Shown one piece after another: positions 14,389-21,854 of a stretch of 24,414 nucleotides of DNA (position 1 is the first letter of the stretch; each line of letters begins with the position of its first letter). Below the pieces are notes generated by a model. That model ran no database searches and was not told where the DNA came from. It saw only the letters and a program-made list of their open reading frames with translations. Made by a program: the position numbers and the translations under genes. Location: NCBI GenBank assembly GCA_964430855.1, contig CAYSHC010000056.1, positions 1 through 24,414 of the forward strand. The letters are read 5' to 3'. This stretch comes from JAEZDP01 sp964430855 (GTDB lineage: Bacteria > Acidobacteriota > Vicinamibacteria > Vicinamibacterales > Vicinamibacteraceae).

Positions 14389-15315
14389 TCAGCCCAGCGC
14401 CTGCCGTGCCGCGTTGAACAGCCCCGGCGCGTGCGTGTCCGTCTGCGTGATCCACCCCAGGTCGAGCGACAGGTGCGACCACACCGGGTCGTCGAGCACC
14501 GCGTCGCCTTCAGGCGTGCAGCCGAAGCCGTAGCGATGGCTGAGGAGGTTCGCCGCGGCGCACACGGCGGCCGCGCGCGTGTCGACGGCGAGCGCGAACT
14601 GGTGGTGGTGCCGCACCGCGTCGAGGATCTCGTCGGGAAGACGCCAGAAGTGGAGCGCGATCGCACCGCACTGCGCGTGCACGGCCGCCATGGCCGCCGC
14701 GACGTCGTGGTCGGGAATCCATCCGTTGCCGCGCCGCCGGTACTCGTGGGCGGTCTTCAGGATGACCAGCTTGCCCATGTCGTGCAGCAGCCCGACGAGG
14801 AAGGCCTCCTCGACATCCACGTCGACGGCCTCGGCGACGAGGCGCGCCAGGTAGGCCGTGCCCAGGGCATGGTCCATGAACCGCGGGCCTTCCACACCGT
14901 AGACGTCGCGCGACGTGGTTTGCGCATGCATGGCCACGGTGACGACCAGGTTGCGCACCGTCAGCACGCCGAGGCGCACGACGGCGTCCTGCACGCTCCG
15001 CAGCGGCGAGAGCGCCCCGTACATCGCGGAGTTGGCCAGTCCAAGGACGCGCGTCGCCAGCACCGGGTCCTTGCTCACCACCGCGGCCATGCGCGCCACC
15101 GTCAGCTCCGGGTCGGCAGCAATCTGCATCGCCCGCAGCGCGTGGTCGGGCAGCATCGGCAGCGCCAGGCTCTCGGGGCGCAGCCACGGGAACTGCACGT
15201 TCGGCGGAAAGACGTCGACCTGACGGACCTGCTCGGGCAGTGCGCTCATCGTCGGCTCGGGAGACTCGGTGGGGAGGTCGTCCGGAACGGGTGGTGGGGC
15301 GGGCGGCACGTACAT
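14389..15315 (-). CDS. HDOD-domain signalling protein
   Basis: 308 aa. A Pro-rich N terminus (about 1-30) precedes an HDOD domain (about 40-240): LPMLPDHALRAMQIAADPEL, KDPVLATRVLGLANSAMYG, VQDAVVRLGVLTVRNLVV, and EEAFLVGLLHDMGKLVILK. The HD dyad (H178, D179) is retained, unlike in many HDOD proteins, but other HD-GYP metal motifs are not obvious. HDOD proteins act in chemotaxis, motility, twitching and second-messenger circuits, usually as scaffolds. The start is ATG at 15315, 4 nt after the cheY-like stop; an internal ATG (MSALPEQ) is an alternative. It is an operon partner of the receiver upstream and convergent with the hybrid kinase, 8 nt apart. Confidence 0.87.
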   Translation of the reverse strand: MYVPPAPPPVPDDLPTESPEPTMSALPEQVRQVDVFPPNVQFPWLRPESLALPMLPDHALRAMQIAADPELTVARMAAVVSKDPVLATRVLGLANSAMYGALSPLRSVQDAVVRLGVLTVRNLVVTVAMHAQTTSRDVYGVEGPRFMDHALGTAYLARLVAEAVDVDVEEAFLVGLLHDMGKLVILKTAHEYRRRGNGWIPDHDVAAAMAAVHAQCGAIALHFWRLPDEILDAVRHHHQFALAVDTRAAAVCAAANLLSHRYGFGCTPEGDAVLDDPVWSHLSLDLGWITQTDTHAPGLFNAARQALG

Positions 15316-15319
15316 CGCG

Positions 15320-15685
15320 TCAGCCGGCGAGGACCGCGTCGATCTTTTCCTTGATCGTGTCCTGCGTGAACGGCTTCACGACGTAGCTGGTCACGCCGGC
15401 GCGCAGCGCCTCGACGATGTCGTCCTGCGCGGCGTGCGTCGAGACCATCAGCACGGGCAGCTTGCTCGACCGCTCGCTGGCGCGCAGCGACCTGATGAAC
15501 TCGATGCCGTTCATCTCCGGCATGTGCCAGTCGGTGATCACGAAGTCGACACGCGTCTCCTCGAGGCGCTCGAGCCCCTCGCGCCCGTTGCCGGCTTCGA
15601 CGATGTCGGTGTGCCCGAGCTTGTGCAGCGTGTTGATGATGATGCGGCGCATGGTCGACGAATCGTCGACGACGAGAAATCGCAT
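15320..15685 (-). CDS. Single-domain response regulator, CheY-like
   Basis: 121 aa, a lone receiver domain. The acidic pocket is D7-D8 in FLVVDDSS, the phospho-acceptor is D52 in VITDWHMPEMNG, the switch Ser is S82 in LMVSTHA, and the conserved Lys is K104 in VVKPF. The WHMPEMNG stretch and overall length fit CheY that binds flagellar switch or kinase partners rather than DNA. The start is ATG at 15685 with AAGGA about 6 nt upstream. It heads a two-gene operon with the HDOD protein. Whether it acts on the FliM/FliN motor or relays within this cluster cannot be decided from sequence. Confidence 0.92.
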   Translation of the reverse strand: MRFLVVDDSSTMRRIIINTLHKLGHTDIVEAGNGREGLERLEETRVDFVITDWHMPEMNGIEFIRSLRASERSSKLPVLMVSTHAAQDDIVEALRAGVTSYVVKPFTQDTIKEKIDAVLAG

Positions 15686-15818
15686 GTCGGTCCTTGCTTG
15701 CTAGACTAGGGCGCGGCGGGGCGCCAGTGCTCCCGCACGCCCGTCCGGGCTACAGCTTCAATCGGCGCGGACGGGACCCGGCTTGAACGGCGCGCGGCGC
15801 CCATCGACAAGGATCTGC

Positions 15819-16556
15819 GTGGCACCGTCGGAACCTCTCGGTCCCTCCTCGACAGCCCTTCCCGCGTCCGCTCGTGAGCTCACACGCGGCGACCTGGCCT
15901 ATGTGAACCGCCTCGTGAGCCTGGAGCACGTGCTCCCGAACGTCACGCACGAGCTCAACAATGCGCTGCAGGTGATCAGCGGCCTCAGCGAGATCCTCGC
16001 GACCAGGCCTGGCCTGTCCGACGACGTCGTGCAGAAGCTGCAGCGGATGCACGCGCAGGCGACGCGCTGTTATGGCCTGCTGCGCGATCTCCTGAGCTAC
16101 GCCCGCCGCGACGACGTCGCGCCGGTGGCCGACGTGGCGCGCGCTATCGAGCGGGCGCTCGACCTGCGGCGGTTCCATCTGGCACGGGCCCGCGTGACGG
16201 TGCAGATCGAGCCCGGGCCGTCCGGGCTGACGGCGGCGATGGACTCGCAGCACCTGGTGCAGGTGCTCGTGAACCTGGTGCTGAACGCGGAACAGGCGAT
16301 GTCAGGGCGGCCGGACCCGACGCTCACCATCAGCTACGGCGAGGAGGCAGGCAACGTCGTCATCGCGGTGATCGACTCGGGGCCCGGCGTGGATACGGCG
16401 ACCGTCGAGCAGACATGCTTCGCGCCGTTCTGGACGACGCGCACGGGGGCGCTCGGCCTTGGCCTGCCGGCGGCGCGGGCGCTCGTCGAGGCCGCCCGCG
16501 GCACGCTGGCCTTCACCGCGCCGACCCGCGTGGACGTCCGGGTGCCGCGCCGCTGA
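15819..16556 (+). CDS. Compact histidine kinase without a sensor domain
   Basis: 245 aa from the GTG at 15819, chosen for its AAGGA Shine-Dalgarno at 15809-15813 with a 5-nt gap; an upstream TTG at 15783 lacks one. After about 25 low-complexity residues comes a HisKA-type dimerisation helix with H44 in NVTHELNNALQVISG, then HATPase_c with NLVLNAEQAM, VIDSGPGV and GALGLGLPAARALVE. The kinase core is short and there is no membrane helix or recognised input domain, so it is presumably activated through a partner. It is convergent with the NtrC-type regulator (24 nt apart) and is a plausible kinase for it, by position only. Confidence 0.88.
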   Translation: MAPSEPLGPSSTALPASARELTRGDLAYVNRLVSLEHVLPNVTHELNNALQVISGLSEILATRPGLSDDVVQKLQRMHAQATRCYGLLRDLLSYARRDDVAPVADVARAIERALDLRRFHLARARVTVQIEPGPSGLTAAMDSQHLVQVLVNLVLNAEQAMSGRPDPTLTISYGEEAGNVVIAVIDSGPGVDTATVEQTCFAPFWTTRTGALGLGLPAARALVEAARGTLAFTAPTRVDVRVPRR

Positions 16557-16580
16557 CCCGGTCGTCGCGCCCCGCGTCCG

Positions 16581-17999
16581 CTACGCGGTTGCCGAGACGT
16601 CGTCGTCGGGCGGCGCCGCCACGTTCAGGCGATTGAGCTTGTCGATGAGCGTCGTGCGGCTGAGCTGGAGAAGGCGCGCGGCCTGGCGCTTGTTGCCGCC
16701 GGTCTTCTCGAGACACCGCAGGATCAGCTCGCGCTCGAGTTGCGACACCACCTGCGTGAAGTTGATTCCCTCGTCCGGGATGGTGACGCTCGGCATCATC
16801 ACGCCGCCCCCGGGCTCGATGAGCTCCTCGGGCAGCGCGCGCGCCTGGATCTCCGTTTCCTGCCCGGTCATGGCCACCGCGTGCTCGATCGCGTTCTCGA
16901 GCTGCCTGATGTTGCCGGGGTAGCTGTAGTTCATGAGGACGCGCATGGCCTCCTGCGTCAGCGTCCGCGGCGGGAGGTTGTTGTTGCGGCACGACTTCTC
17001 GACGAAGTAGCGCGCCAGCAGCGGGATGTCCTCCTTGCGCTCGCGCAGCGGCGGCAGCGTGACGGGGATGACGGCCAGGCGGTAGTACAGGTCCTCCCGG
17101 AACGTCCCCTCCTTGACCATCTTCTTGAGATCGAGGTTCGTGGCAGCGATGATGCGCGCGTCGAACTTGATCGGCTTCGACTCGCCGACGCGCTCGATCT
17201 CGCGCTCCTGAAGGGCCCGCAGCAGCTTGGCCTGCATGGGCAGGCTCATCAGCGCGACCTCGTCGATGAACAGCGTGCCGCGGTGGGCCAGCTCGAACCG
17301 GCCGACACGCGCCTGCACGGCGCCAGTGAAGGCGCCCCTGGCGTGGCCGAAGAGCTCCGCCTCGGCCAGCGGCTCGGGGATGGCCGCCGCGTTGAACGCC
17401 ACGAAGCGGTGGTCGGCGCGCGGGCTGTTGTGATGGATCGTGCGCGCGATCAGCTCCTTGCCGGTGCCCGTCTCGCCCTGGATCAGCACGGTGCTGTTCA
17501 TCGGCGCAACGAGCTCCAGGGTCTGGAACACCTGCCGCATCGGGGCGCTCTGGCCGATGACGCTGTCGAAGCGATACCTGTCGCGCAGCTGCGCGCGCAG
17601 GTTGGCGTTCTCCTCGCGGAGCATCCGCTGATCGAGGGCGGCCTTCAGGACGCGCGACAGCTGCGTCAGCTGGAACGGCTTGATCAGGAAGTCGAGCGCG
17701 CCGCGCCGCATCGCCGACACCGCCTCGGAGACGCCCCCGAATCCGGTAATCATGACCGCGAGGATGTCGGGATACCGCTCGAGCGCCGCATCGAGGACCT
17801 CCATGCCGTCGGCGTCGGGCAGGCGCAGGTCGATGACGATCGCGTCGAACGCGTAGGAGCGGAGCCGCTCGAGCGCACCGGCGGCATCGGCGCTCTGGGC
17901 GACCTGGAACCCCTCGGCGTCGAGGGCTTCGGCGACCGTCTGGCGCAGGTCGTCCTCGTCTTCGACGATGAGGACCGACGGTTGCAGGCGTGCAGTCAT
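16581..17999 (-). CDS. NtrC-family sigma54-dependent response regulator
   Basis: 472 aa, three domains. The receiver (about 8-122) has D57 in AIVIDLRLP and K107 in LIKPF. The AAA+ domain (about 145-380) has Walker A GETGTGKE at 175-182, the sigma54-contacting GAFTGA at 222-227, Walker B GTLFIDE and the arginine-finger region. The C-terminal Fis-type HTH is at about 425-462 (LEKTGGNKRQAARLLQLSRT). It remodels sigma54 RNA polymerase at -24/-12 promoters when phosphorylated. The ATG at 17999 is favoured over an upstream GTG (18035) by AGGGG 6 nt upstream. It lies 1 kb from a sigma54-like site before flgB, so it may be a FlrC/FlbD-like flagellar regulator; this is inference. It has its own promoter at 18081-18109. 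Confidence 0.93.
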   Translation of the reverse strand: MTARLQPSVLIVEDEDDLRQTVAEALDAEGFQVAQSADAAGALERLRSYAFDAIVIDLRLPDADGMEVLDAALERYPDILAVMITGFGGVSEAVSAMRRGALDFLIKPFQLTQLSRVLKAALDQRMLREENANLRAQLRDRYRFDSVIGQSAPMRQVFQTLELVAPMNSTVLIQGETGTGKELIARTIHHNSPRADHRFVAFNAAAIPEPLAEAELFGHARGAFTGAVQARVGRFELAHRGTLFIDEVALMSLPMQAKLLRALQEREIERVGESKPIKFDARIIAATNLDLKKMVKEGTFREDLYYRLAVIPVTLPPLRERKEDIPLLARYFVEKSCRNNNLPPRTLTQEAMRVLMNYSYPGNIRQLENAIEHAVAMTGQETEIQARALPEELIEPGGGVMMPSVTIPDEGINFTQVVSQLERELILRCLEKTGGNKRQAARLLQLSRTTLIDKLNRLNVAAPPDDDVSATA

Positions 18000-18080
18000 G
18001 GGAACCCCTGGCTCGGTGCTCGTGCGGAGGACCATTCCCGCCGATTGACCGGGCTGATGTGACGAAACCGAGGCGCCCCA

Positions 18081-18109
18081 ACTATGGGCGGCGTGCCGGC
18101 GGTTGTCAA
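18081..18109 (-). promoter_or_regulatory. Sigma70-type promoter of the NtrC-type regulator
   Basis: Minus strand: TTGACA (18104-18109), 17-nt spacer, CATAGT (18081-18086). The predicted leader is about 75 nt to the ATG at 17999. Confidence 0.65.
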
Positions 18110-18115
18110 CCAGAC

Positions 18116-18145
18116 TTGTCGGAGGACCGACACTTTTACTTTATA
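18116..18145 (+). promoter_or_regulatory. Candidate sigma70 promoter of the receiver/coiled-coil gene
   Basis: TTGTCG (18116-18121), 18-nt spacer, TTTATA (18140-18145), inside a local AT-rich patch (CTTTTACTTTATAG) that stands out in this GC-rich window. It is divergent from the NtrC gene promoter. Confidence 0.5.
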
Positions 18146-18197
18146 GGGATCGGTCCGGTGACACCCCGGGCGGACTACCGGTCACGAAGGAGCGCAT

Positions 18198-18719
18198 TTG
18201 AGCCAGGAGAGCAGGGCCTCACGTCGGGTGCTGGTCGTCGAAGACGAAGTCGACCTCCGCGACCTGCTTGTCGAGTACTTCCGGGGACGGGGCCATCAGG
18301 TGACCGGCGCCGCTGACGGGCGCGCGGCGGTGGCCACCCTCGAGCGCGAGGCGTTCGACCTCGTGATTACGGATTTGCAGTTGCCGGGCATCGACGGCCT
18401 CGGCGTGCTGTCCGCGGCGCGGCGGCTGCATCCCGGGACCTACGTGGTCATCGTGACGGGCTTCGCGTCGCTCGACTCGGCGATCCAGGCGGTCCGTCTC
18501 GGGGCGTACGACTACCTCACCAAGCCGTTCTCGCTCGGCCAGATCGACGTCGTGCTGCGGCGCATCGACGACTTCGCCGCCCTGCAGGCCGAGAACGAGC
18601 GCCTCGCCCGGCAGGTGGCCCAGAAGGACGGGCTCGACCTGCGCCAGGCGTTCCTGACGCGCCTCGAGGCGATCGAGAACCGCCTGGCCCGCATCGAGGC
18701 GGCCCTCCGCAGCCGGTAG
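18198..18719 (+). CDS. Response regulator: receiver plus C-terminal coiled coil
   Basis: 173 aa. The receiver domain (about 9-125) has the acidic pocket E15-D16, phospho-acceptor D59 in LVITDLQLPG, switch Thr in VIVTGFAS and the Lys in YLTKPF. No DNA-binding or enzymatic output follows; instead residues about 130-172 form a heptad-rich helix (FAALQAENERLARQVAQ, then LEAIENRLARIEAAL) that should make a coiled coil. The receiver resembles the N terminus of NtrC-type regulators. The start is TTG at 18198, supported by AAGGAG at 18187-18192 with a 5-nt gap. Its stop codon lies inside the palindrome that opens the downstream repeat array. It sits between the NtrC-type gene and flgB, so a role in flagellar control is plausible but unproven. 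Confidence 0.85.
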   Translation: MSQESRASRRVLVVEDEVDLRDLLVEYFRGRGHQVTGAADGRAAVATLEREAFDLVITDLQLPGIDGLGVLSAARRLHPGTYVVIVTGFASLDSAIQAVRLGAYDYLTKPFSLGQIDVVLRRIDDFAALQAENERLARQVAQKDGLDLRQAFLTRLEAIENRLARIEAALRSR

Positions 18720-18819
18720 GACGGCTCGGAGAGCCGTCCCTACCAGAGCCGTCCCTACCAGAGCCGTCCCTACCAGAGCCGTCCCTACCAGAGCCGTCCC
18801 TGCCAGAGCCGTCCCTACC
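18716..18819. repeat. Palindrome plus six 15-bp tandem repeats (REP-like element)
   Basis: Six head-to-tail copies of AGAGCCGTCCCTACC at 18730-18744, 18745-18759, 18760-18774, 18775-18789, 18790-18804 (one change, TGCC) and 18805-18819. The first copy pairs with GGTAGGACGGCTC at about 18716-18728, forming a stem of about 13 bp with a GGA loop region and one unpaired base. The preceding gene's TAG stop (18717-18719) lies in the left arm. The rest of the gap to flgB (18820-19001) holds the sigma54-like site and no gene. Confidence 0.9.
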
Positions 18820-18923
18820 GGAGCCCCGGCCAGCCGTCGGAACTCCGTCAGGCGGCGCGGCCCTCCGACATCTCCCGCGGCACGCCGGCGCGAGATCGCC
18901 GGGTGACGCACGTGCAGCAGGGC

Positions 18924-18940
18924 GGGCATCCGTCTTGCTT
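18924..18940 (+). promoter_or_regulatory. Sigma54 (-24/-12) promoter upstream of flgB
   Basis: GGGCATCCGTCTTGCTT. The -24 GG (18925-18926) and -12 GC (18937-18938) are exactly 10 nt apart, and GGCA and TTGC match the consensus TGGCAC-N5-TTGC. The start site would be near 18950, about 50 nt before the flgB ATG. Confidence 0.65.
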
Positions 18941-19001
18941 CTAGGGCGGGCGCGGATGCCGCCTCCCCGACAATCGGCGCGCCGCGAAGGAGCTTGAGCG
19001 C

Positions 19002-19394
19002 ATGAGCGAGATCAGCGACGCCCAGTTGATGACCCACCTCCGACGGGCGCTCAGCCTGGCGTCGGCCAGGCAGGTCGTGTCGGCCAGCAATCTGGCCAAC
19101 GCGAGCACGCCGGGCTTCAAGGCCCGCGAGGTCGACTTCGACGGCGAGTTGAGCCGTCAGCTCTCCGTGCCACTCGCCACGACGCGTCCGGGACACCTCG
19201 GCGCGCCTGCCGGGACCGAGGGCATTCCCACGCGCGAGGTGGCCGGCCAGGCCGCCCGCCGCGACGGCAACAACGTGGCCGTCGATCGCGAACTGCTGAA
19301 CATGACTCGAGCGTCTGGCGAGTTCGCGCGCGCCCAGACGGCGCTGGCCGCGAAGTTCCGCCTGGTGCGCTACGCCATCAACGAGAGCCGGTAG
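19002..19394 (+). CDS. flgB: FlgB, flagellar proximal rod protein
   Basis: 130 aa. Rod subunit assembled through the flagellar export apparatus between MS ring and drive shaft. The rod-family N-terminal signature SASNLANASTPGFKAREVDF is at about 28-47, and the C-terminal helix (VDRELLNMTRASGEFARAQT) fits FlgB. The start is ATG at 19002 with AAGGAG about 10 nt upstream. It is the first gene of the basal-body operon; flgC follows after 2 nt. A sigma54-like promoter lies about 60 nt upstream. Confidence 0.96.
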   Translation: MSEISDAQLMTHLRRALSLASARQVVSASNLANASTPGFKAREVDFDGELSRQLSVPLATTRPGHLGAPAGTEGIPTREVAGQAARRDGNNVAVDRELLNMTRASGEFARAQTALAAKFRLVRYAINESR

Positions 19395-19396
19395 CC

Positions 19397-19828
19397 ATGT
19401 CCACCCTGGGATCAGCCATCTCCGTGGCCGCGACCGCGCTGGCGGCCGAGCGCACGCGCATCGAGGTCGCCGTGTCGAACCTCGCCAACGCCGACTCGAC
19501 GCGCGGGCCCGACGGCCAGCCGTACCGGCGTCGTGACGTCGTGCTCGCCGCCGACGAGCAGGCCGCCTTCGGCACCGCCCTCGGCCGCGCCACCGCCGTC
19601 GGCGTGAAGGTGGCCGGCATCGTCGAGGACACGACGGAGGCCCGGCGCCGGTTCGACCCGTCGCATCCCGACGCCGACGCCGAAGGCTACGTCGCGCTGC
19701 CCAACGTGAACCCGGCCGAGGAGATGGTCGACATGGTGAGCGCCGCGCGCGCCTACCAGGCCAACCTCACCGCCGTCAACCTCATTCGCGACCTCGTCCA
19801 GCGGTCGCTCGAACTCGGACGCGCCTGA
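19397..19828 (+). CDS. flgC: FlgC, flagellar proximal rod protein
   Basis: 143 aa, typical length. The N-terminal rod motif VAVSNLANADSTRGPDGQPY and the C-terminal motif YVALPNVNPAEEMVDMVSAA (then RAYQANL) identify FlgC. It forms the proximal rod with FlgB, FlgF and FliE. The start is ATG at 19397, 2 nt after the flgB stop; the 2-nt gap to fliE indicates tight coupling. Confidence 0.97.
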   Translation: MSTLGSAISVAATALAAERTRIEVAVSNLANADSTRGPDGQPYRRRDVVLAADEQAAFGTALGRATAVGVKVAGIVEDTTEARRRFDPSHPDADAEGYVALPNVNPAEEMVDMVSAARAYQANLTAVNLIRDLVQRSLELGRA

Positions 19829-19830
19829 TC

Positions 19831-20142
19831 ATGCCCGTCGATCCCATTGCCGCAAAGGTCATCACCCGCGCCAGCCTGCCGACGTCCGGCGCCCAGCCCG
19901 GCCCCGCCACCGGCCACGTGCCCGGCGACAGCTTCGGCGACGCGCTCGCGCGTCTCGTGAAGGGCGTCGAGCAGACGGGCGCGGCGGCCAACGCAGCCGT
20001 CGACGGCATGCTCGAGGGCACCGTCGACGTGCACGACGCGATGATCGCGCTCCAGAAGGCGGACCACACGTTCCAGTTCAGCGTCCAGGTGCGCAACAAG
20101 CTGATGAACGCGTACCAGGAAATCATGCGGATGCCGGTCTAG
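19831..20142 (+). CDS. fliE: FliE, hook-basal body adaptor
   Basis: 103 aa. It joins the MS ring to the rod and is needed early for export of rod proteins. The C-terminal half is diagnostic: DVHDAMIALQKADHTFQFSV followed by QVRNKLMNAYQEIMRMPV. The N-terminal 35 residues are a variable, low-complexity segment. The start is ATG at 19831. A 35-nt gap to fliF follows. Confidence 0.96.
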   Translation: MPVDPIAAKVITRASLPTSGAQPGPATGHVPGDSFGDALARLVKGVEQTGAAANAAVDGMLEGTVDVHDAMIALQKADHTFQFSVQVRNKLMNAYQEIMRMPV

Positions 20143-20177
20143 GCACGCGCTGACGCCCTTCTTCCCGAGCTGATTCC

Positions 20178-21854
20178 GTGTCGTTTCTGCCCGCTCCGCT
20201 CCAACCCTACGCCGAGAAGCTCCAGGCCGTCCGCGAGCGCCTCTCGACGACGCAGCTGGTCACGCTGTGCGCGACGTTCGTCGGCGTCGTCGCGCTGACC
20301 ATCGGCTCGGCGTGGTACCTGAACGCGCCCGAGTACCGGGTGCTCTACAGCGACCTGAGCGCCGAGTCGGCCTCGCAGGTCGTCGACAAGCTGACGGCCG
20401 ACAAGGTCGAATACCGCCTCGCCGACGGCGGACGGACCGTGCTCGTGCCTGCCGATCAGCTCGACAGGCTGCGGCTGTCGTTTGCGGGCGAGGGCGTCCC
20501 CGTGTCGGGCCGCATGGGCTTCGAGATCTTCGACCGCACGGCGTTCGGCCAGACGGAGTTCCTCGAGCACGTCAACTACGGCCGCGCGCTCGAGGGCGAG
20601 CTCGCGCGCACGATCGAGACGCTGGCCGAGGTGCAGTCGGCGCGCGTCCACATCGCGCGGGCCAGGGAATCGCTCTTCGGCTCGCGCGAGCAGCCCGCCA
20701 AGGCCTCGGTCGTCCTGACGCTCAAGAGCAACCGCAAGCTCGCGCCGTCGGCGGCGCAGGCGATCACCGCGCTCGTCGCGGCGAGCGTCGAGGGGCTTCG
20801 GCCCGAGCAGGTGGTGGTGCTCGACAGCTTTGGCCGCGCGCTCGCGCGCGGCGAGGCGTCCGAGGACGAGGCGCTGGCTTCGGCCGACCTCGAGGCGCAG
20901 CAGAAGTTCGAGCGCGACATGGCCGCGCGCGTCGTCGCGCTGCTCGAACCGGTCGTCGGCGTCGACCGCGTGCGGGTCAACGTGTCGGCCCGCCTGCATC
21001 CCGACTCGCAGGAGCAGACCGAGGAGATCTGGGATCCCAACCCGGTGGTGCGCAGCCGCCAGCTGACGACAGAGAGCAGCCAGGCACCCCGGGCGGAGGG
21101 CATCGCCGGCTCACGCGCGAACCTGCCGCCCGTCGTGCAGCCGGACGGCCAGGAGGGCCCGGCCGTGGTGCCGGCAGCCACCACCGGCGCCGGCGCCGGA
21201 CTGACGCGCAGCGCGGAAGTGACGAATTACGAAGTAGGGAGGGTGACGCGCCATACGGTGCGCGCCCGCGGCGAGCTCGCGAGCCTCTCGGTGGCCGTGC
21301 TCGTGGACGACGAGGTGACCACGACCGTGGGAGAGGACGGCACGCCCAGCGTCTCGCGACGCCCGAGGGACGCCGCGGAGATGCAGAAGCTCCAGAACCT
21401 CGTCGCCGCGGCTGTCGGCATCGACGCGGAGCGGGGAGACCAGATCACCGTCGAGAACATCACGTTCGGCGGCGACCCGGTCGCGGCCCCGCCGGCACTC
21501 AGCCTGTGGACGCGCATCGGCGGCCATGCCGGTCCGCTGGGCCGCGGCGCGGTCGTCCTGCTGATCGTGGCGCTCGTGCTGCTCCTGGTGGTGCGGCCCG
21601 TAATCACCCGCGTGCTGCCGTTGCCGGCGGCGACGCTCGAGGAAGAGACGGCGCAGGTCGGCCTGCCGCAGCAGCTGCCGCGCACCGTGGAGGACATCGA
21701 GGGCGAGATCGAGGCGCAGCTCGACGCGGAGGCCCTCGAGGGCATCGACCGCCGCAAGCCGGTACTGACGCGCCGTGTCGTCAGCATGGCTTCGGCCGAA
21801 CCAGCCAACGCCGCCAAGCTCGTTCGAAGCTGGCTGGCCGACAGGAGGAGCTAG
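20178..21854 (+). CDS. fliF: FliF, flagellar MS-ring protein
   Basis: 558 aa, normal length. Inner-membrane ring that houses the export apparatus. The first membrane helix is at about 27-47 and the second at about 457-476 (AVVLLIVALVLLLVVRPVI). Between them lie the ring-building motifs, with RVLYSDLSAESASQVVDKL, GFEIFDRTAFGQTEFLEHVN, LARTIETLAEVQSARVHIA, and a low-complexity periplasmic loop at about 305-345. The C terminus ends in AKLVRSWLADRRS, the segment that docks FliG. The start is GTG at 20178; no strong Shine-Dalgarno is visible. Its stop is immediately followed by the fliG ATG. Confidence 0.97.
   Translation: MSFLPAPLQPYAEKLQAVRERLSTTQLVTLCATFVGVVALTIGSAWYLNAPEYRVLYSDLSAESASQVVDKLTADKVEYRLADGGRTVLVPADQLDRLRLSFAGEGVPVSGRMGFEIFDRTAFGQTEFLEHVNYGRALEGELARTIETLAEVQSARVHIARARESLFGSREQPAKASVVLTLKSNRKLAPSAAQAITALVAASVEGLRPEQVVVLDSFGRALARGEASEDEALASADLEAQQKFERDMAARVVALLEPVVGVDRVRVNVSARLHPDSQEQTEEIWDPNPVVRSRQLTTESSQAPRAEGIAGSRANLPPVVQPDGQEGPAVVPAATTGAGAGLTRSAEVTNYEVGRVTRHTVRARGELASLSVAVLVDDEVTTTVGEDGTPSVSRRPRDAAEMQKLQNLVAAAVGIDAERGDQITVENITFGGDPVAAPPALSLWTRIGGHAGPLGRGAVVLLIVALVLLLVVRPVITRVLPLPAATLEEETAQVGLPQQLPRTVEDIEGEIEAQLDAEALEGIDRRKPVLTRRVVSMASAEPANAAKLVRSWLADRRS

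Noticed and set aside
15783..15818. TTG start for the compact histidine kinase
   Set aside because: The GTG at 15819 has a well-placed AAGGA, whereas the TTG has no ribosome site and adds only a low-complexity basic stretch.
18219..19196. Minus-strand frame encoding a pentapeptide repeat (GTALV)
   Set aside because: The repeat arises from translating the 15-bp DNA tandem repeat. The rest is antisense to the receiver and flgB genes with no start signals.
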